Assembly: GCF_011383005.1 (NCBI RefSeq)
Contig: NZ_CP049935.1
Location: 2,170,001 to 2,234,000, forward strand
Length of the DNA: 64,000 nt
Source: Phycicoccus sp. HDW14
GTDB taxonomy: Bacteria > Actinomycetota > Actinomycetes > Actinomycetales > Dermatophilaceae
Reading direction: 5' to 3'
Each line of letters begins with the position of its first letter. The first letter of the stretch is position 1. A program made the position numbers and the translations under genes. Positions 1 to 9,023 of the stretch are shown piece by piece. The notes beneath the pieces are model-generated. The model was not told where the DNA came from. It ran no database searches and was given only the letters and a program-made list of their open reading frames with translations.

Positions 1-1523
1 CACGAACTGGTCGCGGCGCGGGCGCCAGGAGTCCTCGATCCAGTCGTTGAGGACGAGCAGGTCGGCGCGGTCGCGGGCGGCCCGCCACTCGGGGGTGCCG
101 ACCCGGACGGCCGTCGCGCCCGTGGGCACCTCGACACCGTCGCGCGACACCGACCAGAGGCGTTCGACGTGCGGGGCGACCCGGGCCAGCTCGCGGTCGA
201 TGGCCGCGGGGTTGCAGGAGACGTTGCGCCCGTGGAAGCTCTCGAAGAACGCGGTGCCCCGACGAGCCCGGGCGCGACGGGGTTCGGGGGGTGGCCGAGC
301 AGCGCGTCGACCCGGGTGACGACGCGCGCGGCGGCCCGCCCGTCGCGACGCTGGTGGTAGCGGTCGGCGAGCGCGCGGGTGTGGGCCAGGGCCTCCTCGC
401 GCGCGGGGCCGCCGGGCCAGGTGTCGGAGAGGCGGGTCAGGGCCTCGGCCCAGGTGCGCTCGACCCGTCCACCGGTCGTCGCCTCGTAGGGCTCGTACAG
501 CCCGTGCCGGCGCGTGTAGTCCTCGAGGTCGGGGGCGAGGAAGACGAGCGGAACGCCGGTGACCGCGGCATCCAGCACGATCGAGGAGTAGTCGCTGACG
601 ACGGCGTCGGTGGCCCAGAGGATGCGCATCACCTCGGGCTCGACCCTCGAGTCGAGCAGCCGGACGGCGTCCGACCGGTGGCTCCAGTCCCCCACCGCGA
701 GCGGGTGCGGCCGGACGAGGAGCACCGCGTCGTGGGCGGCCAGCCACTCCTCGACGAGGGTCCACTCCGCGGGGGTCGGCACGACCGGGTCGGCGGAGCC
801 GTCGCGCCAGGTCGGGGCGAGGAGCACGACGCGCCGGCCGCCGAGGTCGCCCACCGCGGCCCCGACCCGGGCCCGGGCGGCGGCGCGGCGCTCGTCCTCG
901 GGGCCGCGGAAGAGCACGTCGGCGCGCGGCTCGCCGAGCACCTCGACCCGGGCCGGGTCGGCACCGAGGGCGCTGGCCATCAGGGGGGCGACGGTCGTCG
1001 ACGAGACGGGGAGCAGGCCGATCCGCTGCCCGCCGCGGCGGTACATGGCGGCGAGCATCCGGGGCACCGGGCCGCGGTCGCCGACGACCGGCAGGCGCAT
1101 CGCCGCCGGGCTGTCGAGGTGCATCCGCTTGAGCGGGCTGCCGTGCCACAGCTGGACGACGAGCGCGCCCCCGGTGCCGAACCGGCTGGCGTCGCCGTAG
1201 CCGTGGGTGAGGACGACGACGGCCGCCCGGGTGGCGGCGCGGAAGGCGGCGGCCGAGCCGTGCTCGAGGACCCGGACGCCCAGCGCGCGGGCGTCGGCGG
1301 CCTCCTGCGGCGTGCGGGCCAGCCAGGTGACCCGGTCGGCGCGGCCACGGGCGACGAGCTCCTCGACGAGGGCGCGGGCGCCGTCGTGCACGCCGTACGC
1401 ACTGCCGACCACCCAGGTGTCGCGCCGCCGGGGCACGACCCGGGTCACGAGGTCGCCGAGGGCGTACCGCGGGAGCCAGAGCACCTTCTCGACGTTGCGT
1501 CGGGCGAAGGCGGTGTCGGGCAC
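1..1523 (-). CDS. CDP-glycerol glycerophosphotransferase family protein (TagF-like), 3' end off window, frame break
   Basis: Teichoic-acid-type polymerase that transfers polyol phosphate from a CDP-activated donor onto a wall polymer at the inner face of the membrane. The GTG at 1523 opens about 410 residues with WHGSPLK near residues 126-132, and SDYSS near 310 followed by a DLEDY motif near 330; these are the donor-site and C-terminal signatures of the family. Past a G run at 286-291 the frame changes, and residues resembling the N-terminus of a second family domain appear (FFESFHGR, then a CNP motif), running off the left edge. Adding one base to the G run joins the two halves, so I read one two-domain protein; two adjacent genes remain possible. 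A GATACT hexamer 7 bases upstream suggests a leaderless start. Neighbouring LCP genes fit wall-polymer synthesis. Donor and polymer cannot be told. Confidence 0.8.
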   Translation of the reverse strand, partial: MPDTAFARRNVEKVLWLPRYALGDLVTRVVPRRRDTWVVGSAYGVHDGARALVEELVARGRADRVTWLARTPQEAADARALGVRVLEHGSAAAFRAATRAAVVVLTHGYGDASRFGTGGALVVQLWHGSPLKRMHLDSPAAMRLPVVGDRGPVPRMLAAMYRRGGQRIGLLPVSSTTVAPLMASALGADPARVEVLGEPRADVLFRGPEDERRAAARARVGAAVGDLGGRRVVLLAPTWRDGSADPVVPTPAEWTLVEEWLAAHDAVLLVRPHPLAVGDWSHRSDAVRLLDSRVEPEVMRILWATDAVVSDYSSIVLDAAVTGVPLVFLAPDLEDYTRRHGLYEPYEATTGGRVERTWAEALTRLSDTWPGGPAREEALAHTRALADRYHQRRDGRAAARVVTRVDALLGHPPNPVAPGLVGAPRSSRASTGATSPATPRPSTASWPGSPRTSNASGRCRATVSRCPRARRPSGSAPPSGGPPATAPTCSSSTTGSRTPGARAATSS

Positions 1524-1530
1524 GCGCGCC

Positions 1531-1536
1531 AGTATC
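1531..1536 (-). promoter_or_regulatory. -10 element of the TagF-like gene (leaderless)
   Basis: GATACT on the minus strand ends 7 bases before the GTG start at 1523, leaving no room for a ribosome binding site. Confidence 0.45.
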
Positions 1537-1565
1537 GCGCATGCCTGCGTGCGCTCCCTCCGCGG

Positions 1566-1803
1566 TTCGAGGTATCCCGCCACCGTGGGACATCGGCCGA
1601 TTACCTCGACCGAGCGGGCACCCCCAGCGGTTCGAGATGAAACCAGACCCCAGACGGCCCACCATCACCTCGACCCGGCAGGCATCCTCCGCGGTTCGAG
1701 GTATTACGCCACCCCGGCGCGACGGCCGGATACCTCGACCCCGCGAGCACCCACAGCGGTTCGAGGTGAAACCAGACCCCCAGACGTCCCACCATCACCT
1801 CGA
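1566..1803. repeat. Four tandem imperfect inverted repeats (two 129-bp double units)
   Basis: The 300-base gap between the TagF-like gene and the first LCP gene holds four hairpin-like units with arms at 1567-1574/1602-1609, 1632-1640/1665-1673, 1696-1703/1731-1738 and 1761-1769/1795-1803. Arms are TCGAGGTA...TACCTCGA (units 1 and 3) or TCGAGGTGA...TCACCTCGA (units 2 and 4; unit 2 has one mismatch). Units are spaced 64-65 bases, and units 1+2 repeat as 3+4 after 129 bases, with GAAACCAGACCC shared by units 2 and 4. The gap lies after the first LCP stop and at the TagF start. An interspersed intergenic element or an RNA/protein-binding array are both possible. No coding potential is seen. Confidence 0.75.
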
Positions 1804-1822
1804 CCCAGCGGGCGAGGCGGGG

Positions 1823-3331
1823 TCAGCCGGCGGAGCAGACGTTCGCGAGGTCGCCGGTGTTGGCGTCGGGGTCGGTGCCGGGGCGCTCCATGACCGCCGG
1901 CTTCGAGGCCTTCGGGGCGGGCGTGCCCGTCGACGCCTTCGCCGAGCTGCTGCCACTCGCTGCCGACCCGGCCCTGGCCGGCGTCTTCTCGGACGACTCG
2001 ATGGCCGCGCGGACGGTCGAGCGGACGACGGCGGGGTCGTAGTCCCAGGGCTTGATGAGCGGCGGGACGAAGTTCACCGACGTGATCTTCTCCTGCTTGG
2101 TCTTCACCGCGACGTCGGCGAGCCCGGCCAGGGCGTCCTGCGGGATGTCGGTGCGGAAGACGCCCTTGCTCGCGGCGGCCAGGTCCCCGAAGTGCAGCAG
2201 CACGGTCTTGGGATCCAGCTGCTTGACGAGCGCCGTGACGACGCAGCGCTGGCGGGCCATCCGCTCGTAGTTCGTCGACTTGGTGCGGCTGCGGGAGTAC
2301 CAGAGGGCGTGGTAGCCGTCGAGGTGCCGGCGGCCGGGCTCGATCCAGCCGAAGATCTCGCGCGAGCCGCCGCCCATCGGGGTCCGCCGCTGGACGGTGA
2401 TGTCGAGGCCGCCGACCGCGTCGACGAGGCTGCTGAAGCCCTTGAGGTCGACCATGACGTAGTACTGGATGTCGAGCCCGGTGAGGCTCTCGACGGCCTC
2501 GCGGGTCGCGAGCAGCCCGGGGTCCTTGGTGCCGGCCGGGAAGCGGTCGGCGTGGTCGTGACCCCACGTGTACAGCGCGTTGAGCAGGCACTCGTCGCCG
2601 CAGGTCCAGCCCTCGGGCATCAGCCCGGCCATCACCGAACCCCGGCGGAAGTGGATGTTCTCGGTCTCCCGGGAGAACCCGAAGAGCACCGAGCGGCCGG
2701 TCTCGGCGTCGACGCTCGCGAGCTGGATGGAGTCGGGCCGCAGCCCGATCCGGCCGGCCCCGCTGTCACCGCCGAGCAGCAGCACGTTGTACCGGCCGTC
2801 GACCGCCCCCGCCGCCTCGCCGGTGCCGAACACCGACGTCATCGCCGCCCGGGCGGACCCGACGGTCGACCCGAGCCAGCCGACCAGCCCGGGCGCGAGG
2901 AGCAGCACGAGGAGCAGGACGATCATCCGGCGGCGGTCCTTCGTCGGCAGCCGGTCGGGCCGGCCGAGGCGCCAGGCGTCGACGAGCAGCACGACCCAGA
3001 GCAGCGCGAGCGCCGCGAGGAGGACCTGGAGCAGCACGAGGCTGATGCGGTGGGTCAGCACCGTGAGGAGCGCGGTGCGGCTGACCAGACCGAGCAGCCC
3101 GAGCCCGATCGCCAGCACCAGCGCGCCCCCGAAGGCCCGCAGCGCGAACCGGCCGAGCGGCTTGCTGCCGGCGGCCACCTGGGCGCTGCCCGGCAGCACG
3201 AGGGTGAGCAGGAGGAGGGTGACTGCGCGGCGCCGGTCGCGGCTGCCGTCGCGCCGGTCGCGGGTGTCGACGCGCACGGTGTCCTCGACGGCACCGCGTT
3301 CGAGCACGCCGGTGCCCCGTTGGTCTCCCAT
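1823..3331 (-). CDS. LytR-CpsA-Psr (LCP) family protein with multispan N-terminus
   Basis: LCP enzymes transfer lipid-linked glycopolymers onto peptidoglycan outside the membrane. This 502-residue protein starts with a polar stretch, then several hydrophobic segments (roughly residues 35-170), then the LCP domain (about 185-400) with NVLLLGGDSG, RPDSIQL, an arginine-rich GFSRET region and the R/D-bearing R-S-R-T-K segment, and a Ser/Thr/Pro-rich tail. The extra N-terminal spans are unlike the single anchor of the other two LCP proteins here. I chose the ATG at 3331 because a GATACT hexamer sits 8 bases upstream; a longer reading to 3427 would overlap the divergent gene. Downstream are the tandem hairpins and the TagF-like polymerase. 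Confidence 0.85.
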   Translation of the reverse strand: MGDQRGTGVLERGAVEDTVRVDTRDRRDGSRDRRRAVTLLLLTLVLPGSAQVAAGSKPLGRFALRAFGGALVLAIGLGLLGLVSRTALLTVLTHRISLVLLQVLLAALALLWVVLLVDAWRLGRPDRLPTKDRRRMIVLLLVLLLAPGLVGWLGSTVGSARAAMTSVFGTGEAAGAVDGRYNVLLLGGDSGAGRIGLRPDSIQLASVDAETGRSVLFGFSRETENIHFRRGSVMAGLMPEGWTCGDECLLNALYTWGHDHADRFPAGTKDPGLLATREAVESLTGLDIQYYVMVDLKGFSSLVDAVGGLDITVQRRTPMGGGSREIFGWIEPGRRHLDGYHALWYSRSRTKSTNYERMARQRCVVTALVKQLDPKTVLLHFGDLAAASKGVFRTDIPQDALAGLADVAVKTKQEKITSVNFVPPLIKPWDYDPAVVRSTVRAAIESSEKTPARAGSAASGSSSAKASTGTPAPKASKPAVMERPGTDPDANTGDLANVCSAG

Positions 3332-3339
3332 GGTCAGCC

Positions 3340-3345
3340 AGTATC
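3340..3345 (-). promoter_or_regulatory. -10 element of the first LCP gene
   Basis: GATACT on the minus strand, 8 bases before the ATG at 3331. The 94-base divergent gap 3332-3425 also holds CATACT on the plus strand near 3388, a possible -10 for the opposite LCP gene. Confidence 0.4.
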
Positions 3346-3425
3346 GGCACGGGTGCGCCGGGTGCGGTCGAGGCGCGCCGGGGCGGTCATACTGGGTGGC
3401 CGCACCGACCGGAGTGGGAGTGTCC

Positions 3426-4744
3426 ATGACCGACGACGAACGAGCCCGTCCGATCCCCCAGGGGTCCGGGTCCGGGCCGGACGACGACGTCTACGTCGTC
3501 GACACCCGCCGTCGCGGCCGCGCGCCCGCTGCCGGGTCCGCCGGTTCCGCCCGTTCCGCCGGTTCCGCCCGTCCCGCGCCCACCGGACGCCTCCCCGGGC
3601 CGGACGGCCGCCCGCCGCTCCCCCGCCGGAGGCCGCCGGCGGCTACGACGAGCTCGGCCGCCCGCTGCCCGCCGGCCCACCGCCCGGAGGCGGCAGTGGC
3701 GGGGGCTCGCGCCCGCCCCGTCCCGAGCGCCCGTCCCGCCCCGAGCGACCGCCGCGCACCCGTCGCCGCGGCCGCCGCACCGCGACCCTGCTCGTCCTCC
3801 TGCTCGTGGGCTGGGTGGGGTTCACGGCCTTCGCCCCGTGGCACGCGTGGTCGACGGTGAGCCGCGAGGACACCGAGCCCTCCGGCGAGCGCCCCGCGGC
3901 CGGCGACGGCCACACCTACCTGCTCGTCGGCTCGGACAGCCGCGAAGGGCTGACCGCCGCGCAGAAGAAGGCCCTCGGCACCGGCTCGGCGGCCGGCCGG
4001 CGCACCGACTCGATCATCCTCGTCCACGTGCCGTCGGGCTCCGGCAAGCCGGCGCTCATCTCCGTCCCGCGCGACAGCTACGTCCCGATCCCCGGCAAGG
4101 GGAGGAACAAGGTCAACGCCGCCTTCGCCTTCGGCGGCCCGAAGCTGCTCGTGCAGACCCTCGAGCAGGCCACCGGTCTGCGCATCGACGGCTACGTCGA
4201 GATCGGCTTCGGCGGCTTCGCCGGGGTCGTCGACAGCCTCGGCGGGGTCGACATCTGCGTGCCCCGCAACATCAAGGACAAGAAGGCGCACCTGAACGTC
4301 AAGAAGGGCTGCCAGACCCTCGACGGCCCGACCTCGCTGGGGTACGTGCGGGCCCGTTACTCCGACCCCCGGGGCGACCTCGGCCGGGCCGAGCGCCAGC
4401 GCCAGTTCCTCGGCGCGGTGATGAAGAAGGCCGCCACGCCCGGCACCGTGCTCGTCCCGTGGCGGTGGTGGTCCTTCACGCACTCGGCGGCCTCGAGCGT
4501 CATCGTCGGCGAGGACACCTCCCTGCTCGACGCCTACCGGATCCTCTCGACGATGCGGAAGGTCTCGTCCGACGAGGCCCTCAGCCTCGTCGTGCCGATC
4601 TCCGACCTCAACGCGACGACGTCGGCCGGCTCCTCGGTGCTCTGGGACACCCAGCGCGCCAAGGACCTCTTCCGGATGCTGCGCGACGGCACCCCGCTGG
4701 AGGCGCCGCCCGAGGGCACCGACGGCAAGCCGACCGGCGGCTGA
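3426..4744 (+). CDS. LytR-CpsA-Psr (LCP) family protein, one frame break
   Basis: Second wall-polymer ligase. ATG at 3426 opens a Pro/Arg-rich cytoplasmic region (MTDDERARPIP...). The frame is lost near the C run 3620-3624 and continues one base back (PPPEAAGGYDELGRP...) to the stop at 4744. One added C restores a protein of about 440 residues. A single membrane anchor (LLVLLLVGWVGF) is followed by the LCP domain, with YLLVGSDSR, RTDSIILVHV, SVPRDSYV, the GGPKLLVQTLE helix and YVRARYSDPRGDLGRAERQRQF, which carry the arginines and aspartates that bind the polyprenyl pyrophosphate substrate in this family. Divergent from the first LCP gene and 124 bases upstream of the third. Confidence 0.82.
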
Positions 4745-4868
4745 GCAGGCACGACACCCCGCGCACCCGCTCCCCACCTGCGCTCTCAGGGGATGCCCAG
4801 TCGGGGCCGTTAGACTCGCCCGGTCCCGCGCCCGCGGGGCCTGGACGCGCTCGCGAGGAGGAGGACCG

Positions 4869-6389
4869 GTGGACGGCGCCGCACCGCGCGGGGATGAGCA
4901 CGACCTCGATCCCGACGACGCCTTCCCCTCCCGGCGCCAGCTGCACGGCCGGACGCGCAAGCCCTGGCGCCGCCGCGTCGCCATCGCCCTCGTGCTCGTC
5001 GTCGCCCTCGTCGGGGCCGGCGCCGCGTGGGCCACCTGGCACCTCAACGCGAACATCACCAAGGTCGACGTCTCGGCGGCCGTGGGCACCGACCGCCCGA
5101 CCCAGGCGCCGCAGGCCCGGGGGGCCGTCAACATCCTCCTCGTCGGCTCCGACACCCGGGAGGGCAAGGGCAACGACAAGATCGGCGAGGTCGTCGAGGA
5201 CCCGGGCCAGCACTCCGACACCAACCTGCTCGTCCACCTCTCCAAGGACCGCACCTGGGCGACCGTCGTGTCGATCCCCCGCGACTCGATGACCAAGGCC
5301 CCGCCGGAGTGCTCCCCCAAGGCGCCCACGGACCAGTGGGTCACCCGGCAGTGGAACCACAACTACAAGATCGGCGGCATCGGCTGCCTCATCCGCACCC
5401 TCGAGGGCAACACGGGCGTGCGCGTCGACCACTACGCCGTCGTCGACTTCCGGGGCTTCCAGTCGATGGTCGACGCGCTCGACGGTGTCGACGTCTGCAC
5501 CACCGAGGCCATCGACGACCGGCAGTCCGGGCTGCGCCTGTCCGCCGGCACCCACACCCTCAAGGGCAAGCAGGCCCTGGCCTACGTGCGCACCCGCAAG
5601 TCGCTCGGCGACGGCTCCGACCTCGGCCGGATCAAGCGCCAGCAGGCCTTCCTCTCCTCGATCGCGCAGAAGGCCACCTCGAGCCAGCTGCTCTTCCAGC
5701 CGACCGCCCTCTTCGGGTTCCTCGACGCGGCGACGAAGTCGCTGACCACCGACCCCGACTTCGGGCTCGGCACGATGAAGGACCTCGCCGAGAGCGTGCG
5801 CGGCATCGGGCTCGACAACATCCAGTTCGTCACCGTCCCCAACGAGAGCTACGCGCCGGACCCCAACCGCGTGCAGTGGCAGGCGTCGGCCGACGTCATC
5901 TGGGAGGCCTTCCGCGACGACCACCCGCTCGGGAAGAAGCCGTCCTCCACGGCCACGCCGTCCCCGACCGCCAGCCCGCTCACCGTCTCCCCCGCCGACG
6001 TGAGGGTCCAGGTGCGCAACGGCTCGGGCACCTCGGGGCTGGCCAGCCAGGCCAAGGCCGCCCTCGAGGTCCAGGGCTTCACGGTCACGGGCACCGGCAA
6101 CGGCGAGTCCCGCACCGGCACGCTCGTCGAGTACTCCGCCGGCCAGGAGGAGGCGGCGCGCACGGTCGCGGCGGCCTTCCCGGGCGCCAGGCTCGAGGAG
6201 GCCACCGGGCTCGGGAAGACGGTCCACGTGACGCTCGGCGCCGGCTCGAAGAACGTCGTCGAGGTGCCGAACCGCACGGGCACCAAGGACCTGCCGAAGC
6301 AGCCGGTCAAGGCCCCGAAGCCCGCTCCGACCCCGACGCCGACCATCTCGGCCCGCCCGGCGGACGCCGACATCTGCTCGACCTCCTGA
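4869..6389 (+). CDS. LytR-CpsA-Psr (LCP) family protein with LytR_C domain
   Basis: Third LCP ligase, 506 residues from a GTG at 4869 that follows a GAGGAGGAG ribosome binding site. A short cytoplasmic tail, one membrane segment (about residues 38-58), then the LCP domain (about 85-290) with NILLVGSDTR, HSDTNLLVHL, SIPRDSM and YVRTRKSLGDGSDLGRIKRQQ. A LytR_C domain (about 378-470, starting VRVQVRNGSGTSGLA) and a Pro/Thr tail end the protein. A TTAGACT stretch about 50 bases upstream could be the -10 region, giving a leader that carries the ribosome binding site. Three LCP genes together with a TagF-like polymerase suggest one wall glycopolymer assembly locus. Confidence 0.88.
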   Translation: MDGAAPRGDEHDLDPDDAFPSRRQLHGRTRKPWRRRVAIALVLVVALVGAGAAWATWHLNANITKVDVSAAVGTDRPTQAPQARGAVNILLVGSDTREGKGNDKIGEVVEDPGQHSDTNLLVHLSKDRTWATVVSIPRDSMTKAPPECSPKAPTDQWVTRQWNHNYKIGGIGCLIRTLEGNTGVRVDHYAVVDFRGFQSMVDALDGVDVCTTEAIDDRQSGLRLSAGTHTLKGKQALAYVRTRKSLGDGSDLGRIKRQQAFLSSIAQKATSSQLLFQPTALFGFLDAATKSLTTDPDFGLGTMKDLAESVRGIGLDNIQFVTVPNESYAPDPNRVQWQASADVIWEAFRDDHPLGKKPSSTATPSPTASPLTVSPADVRVQVRNGSGTSGLASQAKAALEVQGFTVTGTGNGESRTGTLVEYSAGQEEAARTVAAAFPGARLEEATGLGKTVHVTLGAGSKNVVEVPNRTGTKDLPKQPVKAPKPAPTPTPTISARPADADICSTS

Positions 6390-6413
6390 CGCGGCGGCCG
6401 GAGGACCCCGGAG

Positions 6414-7579
6414 TCAGCCCTTGAGGAGCTGGCGGGCCATGACGATGCGCTGCACCTGGTTGGTGCCCTCGTAGATCTGGGTGATCTTGGCGTCGCGCAT
6501 CATCCGCTCGAGCGGGAAGTCGCGGGTGTACCCGGCGCCGCCGAGCAGCTGCACGGCGTCGGTGGTCACCTGCATCGCGACGTCGGAGGCGTAGGCCTTG
6601 GCCGCGGCGCCGAAGAAGGGCAGGTCGGCGTCGCCGCGCTCGGACTTGGCCGCCGCGACGTAGACGAGCTGGCGGGCGGCCTCGAGCTGCATCGCCATGT
6701 CGGCGAGCATGAACTGGACGCCCTGGAACTCGGCGACGGCCTTCCCGAACTGCTGCCGCTCCTTGACGTACGCGACGGCGTGGTCGAGGGCGCCCTGGGC
6801 GATGCCGACGGCCTGGGCCCCGATGGTGACGCGGGTGTGGTCGAGGGTGGCCAGGGCGAGCTTCAGGCCGGCGCCGACCTCGCCGACCACGCGGTCGCCG
6901 GGGATGCGGCAGTGGTCGAAGTGCAGCTCGCGCGTGGGGCTGCCCTTGATGCCGAGCTTGCGCTCCTTCTCGCCGAACGAGAACCCCTCGTCGGACCTCT
7001 CGACGACGAAGGCGGTGATGTTGTTGCCGCGCGGGCCGTCGGGGTCGGTGACGGCGAGCACCGTGTAGTACTCGGAGACACCGGCGTTGGTGATCCACGA
7101 CTTCTGCCCGGTGAGCACCCAGTCGTCGCCGTCGCGCACGGCCTTGCACCGCATCGCCGCGGTGTCCGAGCCGGCCTCGCGCTCGGAGAGCCCGTACGAG
7201 AACGTCGTCTCACCGGCGGCCAGCGGGGTGAGGTAGCGCTTCTTGACCTCGTCCGACGCCGCGAGCACGAGCGGCATCGAGCCGAGCTTGTTGACGGCCG
7301 GGATGAGCGAGGAGGACGCGCAGACCCGGGCGACCTCTTCGATGACGATGCAGGTGGCCAGCGCGTCGGCCCCGACCCCGCCGTACTCCTCGGCCACGTG
7401 GGGGCGAAGAAGTCCGAGGCGACGAGGGCGTCGTGCGCCTCCTGCGGGTAGCGGGAGTCCTCGTCGACCGCCGCCGCGAACGGCGCGATCTTGTCCTCGG
7501 CCACCGCCCGGACGGCCTCCCGGACCGCCTCGTGGTCCTCGCCGAGCCGGTAGGTGTCGAAGTCGGGGTTGCCACTCAT
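6414..7579 (-). CDS. Acyl-CoA dehydrogenase, one frame break
   Basis: FAD-dependent alpha,beta-oxidation of an acyl-CoA. ATG at 7579 begins MSGNPDFDTYRLGEDHEAVR. The frame is interrupted at the G run 7400-7404: upstream reads ...DFFAP, downstream reads VAEEYGGVGADALA..., and one added base gives the family sequence DFFAPHVAEEYGGVG. The rest is intact: YGLSEREAGSD and WITNAG of the middle domain, the C-terminal helical domain with the QLLGGAGYTRDFPLERMMRDAK and QIYEGTNQVQRIVMAR signatures, in which the E of YEGT is the usual catalytic base. About 388 residues when repaired. TAACAT sits 7 bases before the ATG, so it probably has its own leaderless promoter. Substrate chain length is unknown. 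Confidence 0.87.
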
Positions 7580-7586
7580 GGAGGCG

Positions 7587-7592
7587 ATGTTA
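7587..7592 (-). promoter_or_regulatory. -10 element of the acyl-CoA dehydrogenase gene
   Basis: TAACAT on the minus strand, 7 bases before the ATG at 7579. It lies between the end of the Cys-rich protein gene and the dehydrogenase, so the latter need not belong to the upstream operon. Confidence 0.45.
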
Positions 7593-7613
7593 CTGCCCGG
7601 TACCCGGAGTGGG

Positions 7614-9023
7614 TCAGACGGTGATGGTCCCGCCCTCGAAGCGCCCGGTGGCCGAGCCCCCGGACTCCTCGACGTGGGCCACGGGAAAGCCGTACGACCC
7701 GGTGGGCCCACCGGCGGCCAGCCACGCGTCGAGCACGGGCCCCCAGACGCCCCAGGCCGGCTTGTCGGTGAGCCCCCAGAGGCCGCCGCGCTCGAAGGCC
7801 TGGGTGTAGCCGCGGGCGACCACCTGCCGGTCCCCGCGCGGGAGACCGAGCACGCCACCCTCCCGCCCGAGGGCCACCCAGGCCGCCCAGGCGTAGTTGT
7901 GGACGATGGCCCGCCCGGTGGTGGGCCCGCTGACCGTCGCGCCCTTCTGGAAGCGCTGGATCCAGGCCCCGCCCGGGAGGTTCTCGACGAGGGCCACCGG
8001 CCACTTCAGCGGGCCGGTCTCACGCCCGCTCGCGGTCCACATCGTCCAGCGGTAGCCCCAGACGCACGTGGTGGCGGTGCTCGCGCTGTCGACGATCGCG
8101 CCCTTCTGGAAGCGCTGGATCCAGCCGCCGTCGCTCAGCCCCTCGAGCCGCGCGCCGGTGGGGAACCCGAGGACGTCCGGGCCCCCGTACTCGGCGTACT
8201 TCGTGAGGACGAAGCTCGTCATCGCCGCGGCGCCCGTGGCGCTGGTCCACCAGATCCGGCCGCCCTGGTAGTTCACGTACTTCGCGCGGCCGTCGATGGT
8301 GTTCTTGATCGGCCCGGTCGAGGCCTTGAGGTAGGACCGGTGGCCGCCCATCGCGGAGTAGAGCTTCTCCATCGGGCCCCACTGCGGCAGGTACGGCGAG
8401 CTGTGCTCGGCCGTGGCGTTCGAGCTGAGCGAGGTCGTCGAGCAGTTCTCCCACTTGTACGGCGGGACGCAGGAGACGACGCGGCAGTGCACACCACCGC
8501 TGCACTTCACCTGCGTGTTGCACTGGCCGTAGCGGAAGTCGTTGCAGCACACCCGCCGCTGGTCGCAGGTGGCCTTGGACCCCGAGCCGCACTTGCAGTT
8601 CCAGCACTTGCTGTCGCAGAGGTGGTCGGAGCAGCCGCTCGTGCACTTGGTGCACTTGGCGTTGCAGTCGACGATGTAGCGGTAGCCGCCGCCGCACCAC
8701 GAGGAGTCGGCGGCCTTCCACCAGCCCGCGGTGAAGCTGCCCGGCGGGCACCCGTTGACGCCCTTGTTGATGGTGGCGCAGAAGACCGTCCAGCCGCCCG
8801 CGGCCGTGTTGGCCGGCCCACAGATCGTCGCGTACGCCGACACCGGCCGCAGGGCGTAGGCCTTCGGGTCGGTGACCAGCGCCGAGCCGGCGACCGCGGC
8901 GCCGACGAGCACGCCACGGCGGCTGGCGCCGCGTCCGCGGGTCAGCCGGTCGATGACGCGCACGATGCCGCTCGGGCGCTCGAGCACCTCGTCGAGCGTG
9001 GCGCGGGACGGGCTCGTGGTCAC
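7614..9023 (-). CDS. Tat-exported Cys-rich protein (MauA-like core) with LGFP-like repeats
   Basis: A 469-residue protein, last in a seven-gene leftward operon; the GTG at 9023 overlaps the preceding stop. Residues 1-52 look like a Tat signal: basic region with SRRGVLVG, then a hydrophobic AAVAGSALV. Residues 68-194 hold 20 cysteines (68, 82, 92, 110, 120, 124, 127, 131, 136, 140, 143, 145, 153, 159, 160, 168, 174, 180, 185, 194). The order CPPG (92-95), a WW pair (101-102), Cys, aromatic G-G-G-Y-R-Y and D-C resembles, from memory, methylamine dehydrogenase light chain, whose CPPG precedes a tryptophan that becomes part of the TTQ cofactor. Residues about 211-469 hold four or five LGFP-like repeats (DVLGFPTGARL, WIQRFQKGA twice, GVLGLPRG, GSYGFPVA), a cell-wall-binding type. 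No heavy chain is encoded nearby. Whether it carries a cofactor or is only a disulfide-rich wall protein is open. Confidence 0.75.
   Translation of the reverse strand: MTTSPSRATLDEVLERPSGIVRVIDRLTRGRGASRRGVLVGAAVAGSALVTDPKAYALRPVSAYATICGPANTAAGGWTVFCATINKGVNGCPPGSFTAGWWKAADSSWCGGGYRYIVDCNAKCTKCTSGCSDHLCDSKCWNCKCGSGSKATCDQRRVCCNDFRYGQCNTQVKCSGGVHCRVVSCVPPYKWENCSTTSLSSNATAEHSSPYLPQWGPMEKLYSAMGGHRSYLKASTGPIKNTIDGRAKYVNYQGGRIWWTSATGAAAMTSFVLTKYAEYGGPDVLGFPTGARLEGLSDGGWIQRFQKGAIVDSASTATTCVWGYRWTMWTASGRETGPLKWPVALVENLPGGAWIQRFQKGATVSGPTTGRAIVHNYAWAAWVALGREGGVLGLPRGDRQVVARGYTQAFERGGLWGLTDKPAWGVWGPVLDAWLAAGGPTGSYGFPVAHVEESGGSATGRFEGGTITV

Noticed and set aside
1566..1803. A CRISPR array.
   Set aside because: Only four imperfect units of two alternating types, each an inverted repeat, with no unique spacers of constant length and no cas genes.
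1541..4744. Very long open frames on the strand opposite, or out of phase with, real genes (for example across 1.5-4.7 kb, 3.5-5.4 kb on the minus strand and 44-46 kb).
   Set aside because: They are Arg/Pro/Ala/Gly-rich with no recognisable family and overlap well-supported genes; this is usual for third-position G/C bias.
7614..9023. The Cys-rich protein as a metallothionein or a cuticle-type scaffold.
   Set aside because: The Tat signal, CPPG-Trp layout, MauD/MauE neighbours and repeat tail fit an exported redox-matured protein better; metallothioneins lack tryptophan and are cytosolic.
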